Positions 8,387 through 19,044 of a stretch of 64,000 nt of DNA are shown here, one piece after another. How positions within the stretch are numbered: position 1 is the first letter of the stretch; each line of letters begins with the position of its first letter. Origin of the DNA: Micromonospora cathayae (lineage in GTDB: Bacteria > Actinomycetota > Actinomycetes > Mycobacteriales > Micromonosporaceae); assembly GCF_028993575.1 (NCBI RefSeq), contig NZ_CP118615.1, forward strand, positions 4,803,001 to 4,867,000, in the 5' to 3' direction. The notes below the pieces were generated by a model. It made no database searches and was not told the origin of the DNA. It saw only the letters and a program-made list of their open reading frames with translations. The translations under genes were made by a program, and so were the position numbers.

Positions 8387-8789
8387 CGTCGATTACTCCT
8401 TGTGTGGCGCGGGGTGTGGCTAAGAGTTTGACGTATGGCACCGCAAATCCGCAACAATACGCGGCGATCGGCAATGTGTCGGCGCGCCGGAGGGCGGCGG
8501 AATCCGCCCACGGGCGGGAAATCGCCGGTCACGGCCATGCTCCGAAGGTGGGCCGACCAGCGCGGCGAGTGGGTGGCGTCGGGTCGCTTCGTGCTCCGGA
8601 GTTTACGCAACAAGGAAGACGTGATCCCCTTCACGTTCCCGTTATGCAAAACGTGCCACTCCCGTCACCTGTCGCGGTGTCGGTCACTCCGTCGGGTGCC
8701 GGTGCGGCGGGAACGCCGGCCGGGCCGCACCCGACGGGGTGGTATACGTGTCCTGGGTCACAGCCCGGAACAACGCGCCCCGTCCGGGA
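8387..8789. other. Long non-coding region between divergent lsr2 and lon
   Basis: About 400 bp hold no convincing gene. The lsr2-proximal part (8420-8460) is AT-richer than the surroundings and probably contains the lsr2 promoter and upstream elements. A TATACG hexamer at 8743-8748 is a possible -10 box for lon. Open frames through the region have no gene-like codon use. Confidence 0.6.
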
Positions 8790-8810
8790 CTTGAGTCAGG
8801 CACGCTCAAG
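8790..8810 (+). promoter_or_regulatory. HAIR element: HspR operator upstream of lon
   Basis: The sequence CTTGAGT-N7-GCTCAAG matches the HspR-associated inverted repeat (consensus CTTGAGT-N7-ACTCAAG) with one mismatch. Its TTGAGT (8791-8796) could also be the -35 hexamer, with CAACCT at 8813-8818 as the -10. HspR represses dnaK, clpB and lon in Streptomyces, so heat-shock control of this lon is strongly suggested. Confidence 0.88.
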
Positions 8811-8832
8811 TCAACCTGATGGCAGGTGTTCG

Positions 8833-11163
<2,331 letters not shown>

Positions 11164-11168
11164 GAACC

Positions 11169-11207
11169 GTGGACGGGCACCCCGCACGAGCCGGGGTGCC
11201 CGTCCAC
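11169..11207 (+). terminator. Perfect 16-bp stem terminator after lon
   Basis: GTGGACGGGCACCCCG (11169-11184) pairs perfectly with 11192-11207 around a 7-nt loop, starting 6 bases after the lon stop codon. Confidence 0.88.
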
Positions 11208-11308
11208 GCGTCGGCGCGGCACCGTCAGCGCCGGTCGCGGTGACCCCGCCGGCAAGCGCCGGTCGATGCCGACCCGCCGGTCAGCGGCAACCCCGCCGAC
11301 GCCGCTGG

Positions 11309-13138
11309 TCAGCGGCGGTCGCGGCGGTCCCGCCGGTCGCCGCCGTCGAACCGGCGTTCGGTACCACCGTCGAAGCGGCGTTCGCCGCCGCCGTCGTACC
11401 GGCGCTCGGGAGTGCCGCCGTCACCGTCGCGGTCCCGGCGTACCGTCGCCTTGCGGCCCTTGATGGTGCTGTTGCGCAGCCCGGCGATCACCTCGTCGGC
11501 GACCGCCTGCGGCACCTCCACCAGCGAGAACCGGTCCGCGATCTCGATCGAGCCGATGTCCCGCCCGTTGACCCGGGTCTCGCCGGTGATCGCCCCCACC
11601 AGGTCCTGCGGGCGTACCCCGGCCCGCCGGCCCAGCCCGATGAACACCTGGGTGGTGCCCCCGGTGCGGGGCCGGGCCGGACGACGCTCCCCACCGCGTC
11701 CCTCGTACCCGGGCCGCCCCTCGCGGGGGGCCCGGACCGGGACCTGCGGGATCTCCTCGACGTCGTCGGCGCCGGGCGAGGTGGCCTCGTGGGCGAGCTT
11801 CACCGCGGCCAGGGCCACCTCCATCATGTCGAACTCGTCGGAGAGCGACTCGACGATCACCCGGAACGGCTCCAGGTCGTCCTCGAGGAGACTCTCCCGC
11901 AGTGCGGCCTGGGTCAGCTCCAGCCGCCGGGTGCGCAGGTCCGCCACCGTCGGGATCTTGTCGATGGTGATCCGCTGCCCGGTGACCCGCTCGATGGTCT
12001 TGAGCATCCGGTGCTCGCGCGGCTCGGCGAGGGTGATCGCCACCCCCTCCCGCCCGGCCCGGCCGACCCGGCCGATGCGGTGCACGTACGACTCCGGGGC
12101 CGACGGCACGTCGTAGTTGACCACGTGGGTGAGCTGCTCGACGTCCAGCCCTCGGGCGGCCACGTCGGTGGCGACCAGCAGGTCGGCGGTGCCGGCACGC
12201 AGCCGCCCCATCACCCGGTCCCGCTGTTCCTGGCTCATCCCGCCGTGCAGCGCCTCGGCCCGGTAGCCCCGGCCGTTCATCGTCTCGGTCAGCCGGTCGA
12301 CCTCCTCCCGGCTGCGGCAGAACACGATCGCCGCGGTCGGCGACTCGACGTCCAGCACCCGGCCCAGCGCCGCCGGCTTGTGGGCGCGCGCCACGATGTA
12401 CGCGCTCTGCCGGACCTTCGGCGACTCCCCGGCCACCGCCGGCTCCCGGGCGATCAGGATGCGCACCGGGTCGGTCAGGTGCTGGCGGGCCATCCCGTCG
12501 ATCCGGGACGGCATCGTCGCCGAGAACAGCACGGTCTGCCGGTCGGCCGGGGCGTGCTCCAGGATCGCCTCGATGTCCTCGGCGAAACCCATGTCGAGCA
12601 TCTCGTCCGCCTCGTCGAGCACCACGGTGGCGAGGCCGCCGAGGCGCAGGGTGCCCCGGGCGATGTGGTCCAGCGCCCGCCCCGGCGTGGCCACCACGAT
12701 GTCCACCCCGGTGTCCAGGGCCCGCAGCTGCCGGCCGATGGGCTGGCCGCCGTAGATGGGCAGCACCCGTACGCCCAGTTCCCGGCCGTACCGGTGCAGC
12801 GCCTCGGAGACCTGGACGGCCAGTTCCCGGGTCGGGGTGAGCACCAACGCCACCGGGTCACCCGACTCGCGGTCGACGGGCAGCCGGTGCAGCAGGGGCA
12901 GCGCGAACGCGGCCGTCTTGCCGGTACCGGTCGCGGCCTGGCCCAGCAGGTCACGGCCGGTCAGCAGGGGCGGGATCGCCTCGCGCTGGATCGGGGTGGG
13001 CTCCTCGTAGCCGAGCGACGACAACGCGCCCAGCAGCTCGGGACGCAGCCCGAGATCCGTGAAGGCGACCGCCTGGTCGAGGTCGTCCGGAACGGTCGGT
13101 GCGGAGGTTGGTTCTGGCCGTACAGGTGCGGAACTCAT
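11309..13138 (-). CDS. DEAD-box ATP-dependent RNA helicase (DeaD/CsdA-like)
   Basis: The 609-residue protein carries all helicase motifs: Q motif near residue 48, Walker A ATGTGKT, PTRELA, DEAD, SAT, and HRIGRVGRAG. A DbpA-type RNA-binding domain follows (about 470-550, FIGLGRRAGVRPQDLVGAI). The tail is Arg/Asp/Gly-rich with repeats such as ERRFDGG and ends DRRDRRDRR. It likely remodels structured RNA in ribosome assembly or mRNA turnover, for example in cold stress. The ATG is preceded by GGAAGG. The gene is convergent with lon and separated by the lon terminator. Confidence 0.95.
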   Translation of the reverse strand: MSSAPVRPEPTSAPTVPDDLDQAVAFTDLGLRPELLGALSSLGYEEPTPIQREAIPPLLTGRDLLGQAATGTGKTAAFALPLLHRLPVDRESGDPVALVLTPTRELAVQVSEALHRYGRELGVRVLPIYGGQPIGRQLRALDTGVDIVVATPGRALDHIARGTLRLGGLATVVLDEADEMLDMGFAEDIEAILEHAPADRQTVLFSATMPSRIDGMARQHLTDPVRILIAREPAVAGESPKVRQSAYIVARAHKPAALGRVLDVESPTAAIVFCRSREEVDRLTETMNGRGYRAEALHGGMSQEQRDRVMGRLRAGTADLLVATDVAARGLDVEQLTHVVNYDVPSAPESYVHRIGRVGRAGREGVAITLAEPREHRMLKTIERVTGQRITIDKIPTVADLRTRRLELTQAALRESLLEDDLEPFRVIVESLSDEFDMMEVALAAVKLAHEATSPGADDVEEIPQVPVRAPREGRPGYEGRGGERRPARPRTGGTTQVFIGLGRRAGVRPQDLVGAITGETRVNGRDIGSIEIADRFSLVEVPQAVADEVIAGLRNSTIKGRKATVRRDRDGDGGTPERRYDGGGERRFDGGTERRFDGGDRRDRRDRR

Positions 13139-13226
13139 GGGACAAGCCTTCCATCACCCTGCCGGAGCCGTCGCGGCGACCGGGCACATCGGCTCTGCCG
13201 AATGTCCCGGGCCGGCGGCGCTGCGG

Positions 13227-14051
13227 TCAGAGCAGCGTCAGCAGGACGGTGACGCCGACGGCGATGTCGAACACGATGCACCATTCGGCGTACCCGCGCG
13301 GCACCACCCGGTCCCGCCGGTGGTGCCACCCGTCCCAGGCCGCGTGCGCCAGCCAGCCGGCGGCCACCAGAACGGTGGCCAGCGGGTCGGCCACGTGCGC
13401 CGCGACCGCGGCCAGCGCGGTCCAGCCGACCGCGTGGGCCAGTTGCGCGGCCAGCACCCGTCGGTCGGCGAACTGCCGCCGGTACGCGCCGATCAGCAGG
13501 TAGCCGGCCGGCAGGACCAGCAGGAACCACGGGTCCGGCACGGTCGGGGCGAACCACAGGTCGGCCGTCACCAGTACGGCCAGCAGGGTCGGCCAGCGCT
13601 TCCGCAGCAGCGTGCCCAGTCGGCCCGCCGGCGCGTCGTGGCGCACGTCGGCATCCCGCCGTCGCCAGGCCACGGCGACCATCGCGGGCACCATCAGCAG
13701 GTGCGCGCCCAGGGTGAGGGCGTCCGCGTCGATCAGGCCGGCCCACCACGGTACGACCAGCAGCACCAGCGGCACCGCCATCGCGGCGTTCATCTCGGCG
13801 ACCCCGGTCCACGGGTGGCCCCGGTACCGCATCCACACCGTCATGCCGACCGCCATGTCGACGGCCATCACCAGCGCGCCCACCCCGGGGCGGGCCAGCA
13901 CGTCGGACCGGCCGAGGCGGTCGGCGGCCACCGTCCACAGCGGGTCGAGCAGCAGCATCCCGGCCACCATGGCGGCGAGCATCTCCAGTACGTGCCGGAG
14001 CAGCCGGCGGCGGTCGGTCGGTGGGTTCCTCACGAGCGTCGTGTCGGTCAT
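13227..14051 (-). CDS. Polytopic membrane protein of unknown function
   Basis: The 274-residue protein has about eight hydrophobic segments, such as VLEMLAAMVAGMLLLDP, AAMAVPLVLLVVPWWAG and a C-terminal DIAVGVTVLLTLL. Histidines occur near helix ends (GAHLLM, LAHAVGW, WDGWHHRRD). No family signature is recognised. It is divergent from the sensor kinase gene with a 134-bp gap containing a strong inverted repeat, so it could belong to the same regulatory unit. Function cannot be assigned. Confidence 0.7.
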   Translation of the reverse strand: MTDTTLVRNPPTDRRRLLRHVLEMLAAMVAGMLLLDPLWTVAADRLGRSDVLARPGVGALVMAVDMAVGMTVWMRYRGHPWTGVAEMNAAMAVPLVLLVVPWWAGLIDADALTLGAHLLMVPAMVAVAWRRRDADVRHDAPAGRLGTLLRKRWPTLLAVLVTADLWFAPTVPDPWFLLVLPAGYLLIGAYRRQFADRRVLAAQLAHAVGWTALAAVAAHVADPLATVLVAAGWLAHAAWDGWHHRRDRVVPRGYAEWCIVFDIAVGVTVLLTLL

Positions 14052-14121
14052 GCCGTCGAGCGTCCGGCGTACCCGCGCCCGGACGGCACCCGTACCCGGT
14101 CACCGGTCGACCGTGCACAAC

Positions 14122-14178
14122 GCCCGGCGTACCCGTGCGTTCCGGGGTACGCCGGGCGGCGCGGGGCTTGCCTACCAT
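14122..14178 (+). promoter_or_regulatory. Inverted repeat and -10 box upstream of the sensor kinase
   Basis: A perfect 13-bp inverted repeat (GCCCGGCGTACCC at 14122-14134, complement at 14145-14157) covers the expected -35 region of a promoter whose TACCAT -10 (14173-14178) sits 7 nt before the GTG start. The layout suggests a leaderless transcript with a repressor or activator site. A related GGCGTACCCG occurs near 14065. Confidence 0.5.
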
Positions 14179-14185
14179 CGGGACC

Positions 14186-15505
14186 GTGCCCACCGACCCC
14201 ACCACCGCCGACCCGGACCGGTGGCTGCGCCGGGCCCGCACGGTCACCCTGCTCTCCCTGGCCAGCGGCCTGTGGGCGAGCCTGTTCCTGCCCGGCGTCG
14301 GGCTGCTGCGGGAACCCGACCCGCTGCGGCTGGTCGCCGGCGCGGTCGGCATCGTGCTGTTCGCCGCCACCCAGGGCGCGGCGGTGCACGCGGCCGTCAC
14401 CCCCTGGCTGGCCGACCGGGTCCGCCGTCGCCGCCGGCTCGCCTTCGTCGGCGCGGCGGTGCTCAGCGTTCCGCTGGTGGCGCCGCTGGCCGCCGCCCCG
14501 CCGTCGGCGACGACCGGTCCGGGCTGGCCGAGCTGGGCGTGGCTGGGGGCCAGCGTGGTCGGGACCGCGCCCCTGCTGGGGCCGGTACGTGCCCTGCTGC
14601 CGGTCACCGCCGTGACGGTGGCCGTGGCGGCGGGGGTGGCCACCTGGACGGGTGGTTCGGTGGGCCGGCAGGTGGCCGTCGCGGGAGGTGTGGGGCTGGG
14701 CATCGCCGCCGTCAACGGTCTCCAGTTCTGGTTCTGGGACCTGCTGGTGCGGGTCCGGCAGGGACAGGAGGCCCGGGACCGGCTGGCCGCCGCCGAGGAG
14801 CGGCTGCGGCTCGCCCGGGACGTGCACGACGTGCTCGGCCACGCGTTGACCGTCATCGCCCTCAAGGCCGAGCTGGCCGCCCGGCTGGCCCCGGTGGACG
14901 CGGTGCGGGCCGGCCGGGAGGCCGACGAGGTACGCCGGCTGGCCGCCGCCGCCCTGACCGAGGTACGGGAGGCGGTGCACGGGTACCGCGCCGTCGACCT
15001 CGCCGACCAGGTGGAGGCGGTGGGGCAGGTGCTGCGGTCGTGCGGCGTACGGCCGACCGTCGTCCTGCCGGACGGGGACCTGCCGCCGGGTTCGGCGGTG
15101 CCGTTCGCCGCGGTGCTGCGGGAGGCCAGCACCAACGTGCTGCGGCACAGCCGGGCCGGCTGGTGCCGGATCGAGGTGACCGTGACCGGCGGCACGGCCC
15201 GGATGACCGTCGCCAACGACGGCGTCGTCAGCGGTGGCCGGACGTCGACCGGCGGCCCGGCCTCCAGCGCCCGGACGCCGACCGGCGGCCCGGCCTCCGG
15301 TGGCCGTACCGTGGCCGGCGGCCCGCACCGGCTCGGGTCCGTTGACGGCCCGCACCGGCTCGACTCCGGCGGCGGCCCGGACCGGCGCGGCCACGGCCTG
15401 ACCGGGCTGGCCGAACGACTGGCGACGGTGGGTGGGAGCCTCGCCGTCCGGCACACCGACGACGTCTTCACCGTGGAGGCGACGGTGCCGGTGGCCGCCG
15501 CGTGA
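14186..15505 (+). CDS. NarL-system sensor histidine kinase with long ATP-lid insertion
   Basis: The 439-residue kinase has about five to six transmembrane helices (residues 15-185), a HisKA_3 dimerisation domain with the phospho-acceptor in RDVHDVLGHALT (about residue 213), and an HATPase domain with N box REASTNVLRHS (about 312). Between VANDG and GHGLTGLAERL, a Gly/Pro/Ser-rich insertion of about 55 residues replaces the usual short ATP lid; its DNA is internally repetitive. The GTG at 14186 is 7 nt after a TACCAT box. The stop overlaps the regulator start (GTGA), so the two are translationally coupled. Topology resembles DesK-like kinases; the signal is unknown. Confidence 0.9.
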   Translation: MPTDPTTADPDRWLRRARTVTLLSLASGLWASLFLPGVGLLREPDPLRLVAGAVGIVLFAATQGAAVHAAVTPWLADRVRRRRRLAFVGAAVLSVPLVAPLAAAPPSATTGPGWPSWAWLGASVVGTAPLLGPVRALLPVTAVTVAVAAGVATWTGGSVGRQVAVAGGVGLGIAAVNGLQFWFWDLLVRVRQGQEARDRLAAAEERLRLARDVHDVLGHALTVIALKAELAARLAPVDAVRAGREADEVRRLAAAALTEVREAVHGYRAVDLADQVEAVGQVLRSCGVRPTVVLPDGDLPPGSAVPFAAVLREASTNVLRHSRAGWCRIEVTVTGGTARMTVANDGVVSGGRTSTGGPASSARTPTGGPASGGRTVAGGPHRLGSVDGPHRLDSGGGPDRRGHGLTGLAERLATVGGSLAVRHTDDVFTVEATVPVAAA

Positions 15506-16134
15506 GCCCGGTGAGCCCGGTGACCTCCGCGATCCGGGTCCTGCTCGCCGACGACGAGGACCTGATCCGGGCCGCGCTCGCCGCTTTGCTGGACCTGGAA
15601 CCGGACCTGACGGTGGTGGCCCAGGCCGCCGACGGCCGTACCGCCGTGGACAGCGCGCTGGCGCACCGGCCGGACGTGGCCGTGGTGGACCTGGAGATGC
15701 CCGGCCTGGACGGTTTCGGCGTCACCACCGAACTGGCCCGGCTGCTGCCGGACTGTGCGGTGGTGATCCTCACCGGCCACGGCCGCCCCGCCCACCTGCC
15801 CCGGGCGTTGACCGCCGGGGCGCGGGGCTTTCTGCCGAAGGGTTCACCGGCCGGGGCGCTGGCCGACGTGATCCGGCGGGTGCACGCCGGTGGCCGGTAC
15901 GTCGACCCGGCGCTGGCCGCCGACGCGCTGAGCATCCCGCCGTGCCCGTTGACGCCCCGGGAACTGGAGACGCTGCGGCTGGCCGAGTACGGTGCGCCGG
16001 TCGCGGTGGTGGCCCGGCGCGCCCACCTGTCCACCGGTACGGTGCGCAACTACCTGGCCTCGGCGGTGCAGAAACTGGGCGCGGACAGCCGCGCCGAGGC
16101 GGTCCGGATCGCCCGGGACAACGGCTGGCTGTGA
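15502..16134 (+). CDS. NarL/DesR-type response regulator
   Basis: The 210-residue regulator has a receiver domain (about 12-125) with acidic pocket ADDED, phospho-acceptor Asp in VVDLEMPGLDGFG (about 58), conserved Thr in VILTGHG, and Lys in GFLPKGSP. A LuxR-type HTH follows (about 145-205; LTPRELETLRLAEYG, STGTVRNYLASAVQKLG). It starts with GTG overlapping the kinase stop by four bases, marking the pair as a coupled two-component operon. The target gene is unknown; the divergent membrane gene is one candidate. Confidence 0.94.
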   Translation: MSPVSPVTSAIRVLLADDEDLIRAALAALLDLEPDLTVVAQAADGRTAVDSALAHRPDVAVVDLEMPGLDGFGVTTELARLLPDCAVVILTGHGRPAHLPRALTAGARGFLPKGSPAGALADVIRRVHAGGRYVDPALAADALSIPPCPLTPRELETLRLAEYGAPVAVVARRAHLSTGTVRNYLASAVQKLGADSRAEAVRIARDNGWL

Positions 16135-16256
16135 CGAGGCGCGCACCGTGATCAACACCGTTTGCGGCATATCGGGCCTTCACCCTGGCCGGGGACACCC
16201 GGATGCCGCACATCGGGCCGGGCACCCCGCGCGGGGACCGCACTAACCTGGACCGG

Positions 16257-16784
16257 GTGCGGACCGTCGAGCTGCTCTGCTCCCCGCCCCTGGAGAACGG
16301 CGTCCGGGATGCCTGGCAGCGCCTCGCCGCCGTGGGGCTGCCCAGCCTGGCCGGCAACGTCCATCCCACGAACCGGCCGCATCTGACGCTCGCCTCGGTG
16401 GACGGGTTCCCGCCGGGTGTCGAGGGTCGGTTGTCCGCCCTGGTCGACGCCGCGTTGCCGGTGCCGGTGCGGGTGGACCGGGTCACCGTTCTGGACGGTA
16501 GCGCCCCGCTGGTCTGGCTGTTGCGTCCCGAGCCCGCGCTCACCGCGCTGCACGCCGCCGTCTGGGAGACGCTGGTGGACGCCGGTACCGACGGGCTGCT
16601 GCCCTGGCACGCGCCGGGACACTGGATCCCGCACCTGAGCCTGGCGTTGCGGTTCCGGGACGCCGACCGGCGGCTGGCCCGCGCGGTGGCCGCCGTGGAC
16701 CGGCCGTCCGGCGCGTTCGTCGCCGCCCGCAGCTACGACAGCACCACCCGTACGGTCACCGCGCTGGGGCGCATGGCGCACTGA
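16257..16784 (+). CDS. 2H-phosphoesterase / 2'-5' RNA ligase-like protein
   Basis: The 175-residue protein contains the two H-x-T/S-x motifs of the 2H superfamily, RPHLTLASV (about residue 42) and WIPHLSLAL (about 127), in the expected symmetrical arrangement. Family members hydrolyse 2',3'-cyclic phosphates or act on RNA ends; the substrate here is unknown. The GTG at 16257 is chosen because TAACCT lies exactly 7 nt upstream, as in leaderless actinobacterial genes; an upstream ATG at 16203 has no ribosome-binding site. Confidence 0.82.
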   Translation: MRTVELLCSPPLENGVRDAWQRLAAVGLPSLAGNVHPTNRPHLTLASVDGFPPGVEGRLSALVDAALPVPVRVDRVTVLDGSAPLVWLLRPEPALTALHAAVWETLVDAGTDGLLPWHAPGHWIPHLSLALRFRDADRRLARAVAAVDRPSGAFVAARSYDSTTRTVTALGRMAH

Positions 16785-16797
16785 TCCGGTGTGCTCC

Positions 16798-17286
16798 TCA
16801 GCGGTGCGGGGTGCGGTGGGGGCGGCGGGCCCAGGTCAGGAAGCGGTCGGTCAGGTCCACGTCGGCCGGTAGCTCCCTGGCGGCCTGCTGCATCAGCCCG
16901 CCGAGGTACATCAGCAGCGCCAACCGGTCGTCGGCGTGCAGCCTGAGCAGGCGGGACCGGGCCGGCTGACACGGCCACGGCGCGCCGTCGATCCGGCACC
17001 GCCACACCGGCCGGATCGGCAGGTGCGCCCGGGAGGCGGGAACCCGGGTCCAGTGGCCGGCGTTGCGGCCGGGGCGCGGCGGCCGGTACGCCGGGGACGG
17101 CAGCACCCGCCGCTCGGCGCAGGTACCGGTCGGGGCGGCGAGCGGGCCGGGCGGGGTGGGCGTGCGGCGGTCCGGGCAGCGCCACCAGGACGACAGGCCG
17201 CACGAGCAGGCCAACCGCCAGCGCCGCAGCACCGGCCGATGACGGGGAGCGAACGGAACCGGCGTGAACTTCCGTGACCAGAACAT
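16798..17286 (-). CDS. Conserved-looking Cys-containing protein of unknown function
   Basis: The protein of about 162 residues begins MFWSRKFTPVPFAPRHRP and contains LACSCGLSSWWRCPD and a second Cys pair around CRIDGAPWPC, suggesting a small zinc-binding fold. The C terminus is helical (LALLMYLGGLMQQAARELPA). The frame extends to 17373, but the ATG at 17284-17286 leaves the inverted repeats upstream non-coding. It is divergent from a small HTH gene with a shared operator-like region. The function is not known to me. Confidence 0.6.
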   Translation of the reverse strand: MFWSRKFTPVPFAPRHRPVLRRWRLACSCGLSSWWRCPDRRTPTPPGPLAAPTGTCAERRVLPSPAYRPPRPGRNAGHWTRVPASRAHLPIRPVWRCRIDGAPWPCQPARSRLLRLHADDRLALLMYLGGLMQQAARELPADVDLTDRFLTWARRPHRTPHR

Positions 17287-17312
17287 GACTCCACGTTGCC
17301 GGGCGGCGCTGT

Positions 17313-17392
17313 GCTTGTCAAGGTGGCAGTGCCACTTGGTAAAGTTCATAAAAAGGCACTGCCGGTTTGTCAAGTGTTCACACGGCTAGCCT
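17313..17392. promoter_or_regulatory. Divergent control region with large imperfect inverted repeat
   Basis: GTGGCAGTGCCAC (17323-17335, a 13-bp odd palindrome) and GGCACTGCC (17355-17363) form the inner arms of an imperfect inverted repeat whose outer parts are TTGTCAAG-like on both sides (near 17315 and 17367). The centre is AT-rich. A TAGCCT -10 (17387-17392) lies 6 nt before the HTH gene GTG. The TTGTCA hexamers could be -35 boxes of two divergent promoters under one repressor. Confidence 0.55.
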
Positions 17393-17398
17393 AACGCC

Positions 17399-17602
17399 GT
17401 GCCACGACACCTGTACGGAAGTGGTGAACTCCAGCGCCGGTTGGGCGTCTCGCGCCAGCGGGTACGCCAACTCGTCGCGCGTCCGGAGTTCCCCAAGCCG
17501 TACGACGTCCTCGGGATGGGTGCGGTGTGGCGGATCGACGAGGTGGAGGCGTGGATCCGGCAGTACCGGCCGCACCTGGACGCCCCCGACGACCCGGAGT
17601 GA
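17399..17602 (+). CDS. Small HTH protein (MerR/excisionase-like)
   Basis: The 67-residue protein is a single winged-HTH of the AlpA/excisionase type: LQRRLGVSRQRVRQLVARPE, then FPKPYDVLGMGAVWRIDEVEAWI. Such proteins bind promoters or assist integrases. The GTG at 17399 sits 6 nt after TAGCCT, so the transcript is probably leaderless. There is no integrase nearby, so a transcriptional role is more likely than excision. It may act on the divergent control region upstream. Confidence 0.8.
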   Translation: MPRHLYGSGELQRRLGVSRQRVRQLVARPEFPKPYDVLGMGAVWRIDEVEAWIRQYRPHLDAPDDPE

Positions 17603-17750
17603 CCCGGGTCCCGTCCCGCCCGAAACGGCTCCCCGGATTGCGGCCACCGAGCACCAGGCGTAGAAGTTAACCAATTGATCCGTCCGTAACCGGATGCGCG
17701 CGGGGCGTGGTGATCCGTGCTGCCTCCGGGCCGAAACGGGGGTGGGATCC

Positions 17751-18989
17751 GTGGTGCTACGCCGAACCGTCCGGGCCGTCGCCGGCCTCACCCTGACCGT
17801 CCTGGCCGCCGGTTGTGCGCTCACCGGGGGGCCGTCCGACGGGGGCCGGACCACTCTCGACTTCTTCCAGTTCAAGCCGGAGGCGATCGCCACCTTCGAC
17901 CGGATCATCGCCGGCTTCGAGCGGGAACGCCCGGACATCCGGGTCCGCCAGAACCACGTACCGGACGCGGAGACCGCGCTGCGTACCCGGCTGGTCCGCG
18001 ACGACGTGCCGGACGTGCTGGCCCTCAACGGGGACGGTGACTTCGGTGAGCTGGCGAAGGCGGGCATCTTCCACGACTTCGCCGACGACCCGGTGGTGGA
18101 CACCATCGACCCGGGTGTTCTGGAGATCCAGCAGGCCCTCGGCGTGCGGGCCGACGGCGAGGTCAACGGCCTGCCGTTCGCCGCCAACGCCAACGGCATG
18201 CTCTACAACCGGCGACTGTTCGCCGAACACGGGGTCGCCGTGCCGACCACCTGGGCGGAGCTGATCGCCGCCGCGCGCACCCTGAAAGCGGCCGGGGTGA
18301 CGCCGTTCTACTTCACGCTCCAGGAGGCGTGGACCGCGATGCCGGTGTTCAACGCCATCGCCGCCAACACCGCGCCGGCCGACTTCTTCGACCGGCTCCG
18401 CGCCGACCGGACCACCTTCGCCGACGGGTACGCCGAGACCGGTCGTCGGCTGCGGCAGCTCACCGAGCTGGGCCAGCCGGACCGGTTCGCCCGCGACTAC
18501 GCGGCCGGCAACCAGGCGTTCGGCCGGGGCGAGGTGGCCATGTACGCGCAGGGGAGCTGGACGCTGCCGCCGATCCGGGACGTCGGCCCGGACCTCGACA
18601 TCGGGGTCTTCCCGATCCCGGCCGACACGCCGGAGGCGACCCGGCTGGTGTCCGGGGTGGACGTGACCATCACCGTCGGCCGGCAGACCGACCGCCGGCC
18701 CGAGGCGTTGGCGTTCGCCCGGTACCTGCTGCGGCCCGAGGTGGTGGCGGCGTACGCGAAGGAGCAGAGCGCGGTGCCGACGTTGCGCGGCAGCGAACCC
18801 ACCGATCCGGTGCTGCGCGAGGTGCTGCCCTGGTTCCGCCAGGGCCGGGTGGCCGGCTTCGTCGACCACCAGGTCCCGCTGGCCGTGCCGCTCGCGCCGG
18901 TCACCCAGCAGTACCTGATCGACGGCGACCTGGCCCGCTGGCTGCGCACCCTCGACCGGGAGTGGGAGAAGGTGGCCCGCCGTCGCTGA
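17751..18989 (+). CDS. Carbohydrate ABC transporter, solute-binding lipoprotein
   Basis: The 412-residue lipoprotein has a lipobox (TVLAAGC) about 25 residues in and a family 1 extracellular solute-binding fold, with motifs FQFKPEAIATFDRIIAGFE, VPTTWAELIAAARTLKAAG and GEVAMYAQGSW. It captures a sugar or oligosaccharide outside the cell for the two permeases downstream. The GTG at 17751 follows GGGGGTGGG; other GTGs lie slightly upstream. An AT-rich stretch near 17665-17680 probably holds the promoter. The sugar is not identifiable, but the adjacent GH43 gene suggests arabino- or xylo-oligosaccharides. Confidence 0.9.
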   Translation: MVLRRTVRAVAGLTLTVLAAGCALTGGPSDGGRTTLDFFQFKPEAIATFDRIIAGFERERPDIRVRQNHVPDAETALRTRLVRDDVPDVLALNGDGDFGELAKAGIFHDFADDPVVDTIDPGVLEIQQALGVRADGEVNGLPFAANANGMLYNRRLFAEHGVAVPTTWAELIAAARTLKAAGVTPFYFTLQEAWTAMPVFNAIAANTAPADFFDRLRADRTTFADGYAETGRRLRQLTELGQPDRFARDYAAGNQAFGRGEVAMYAQGSWTLPPIRDVGPDLDIGVFPIPADTPEATRLVSGVDVTITVGRQTDRRPEALAFARYLLRPEVVAAYAKEQSAVPTLRGSEPTDPVLREVLPWFRQGRVAGFVDHQVPLAVPLAPVTQQYLIDGDLARWLRTLDREWEKVARRR

Positions 18990-19044
18990 GCCGCCCGTAC
19001 CAGCAGAAAGGGTCGCCGCCCGTCCCGCCCCGAGGAGGTACGCC

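Noticed and set aside
8435..8794. A 119-codon plus-strand frame between lsr2 and lon
   Set aside because: No ribosome-binding site, basic low-quality composition, and it overlaps the lon control region.
11240..13252. A 670-codon frame antisense to the helicase gene
   Set aside because: It overlaps the whole helicase and is rich in Arg/Gly/Pro without any motif.
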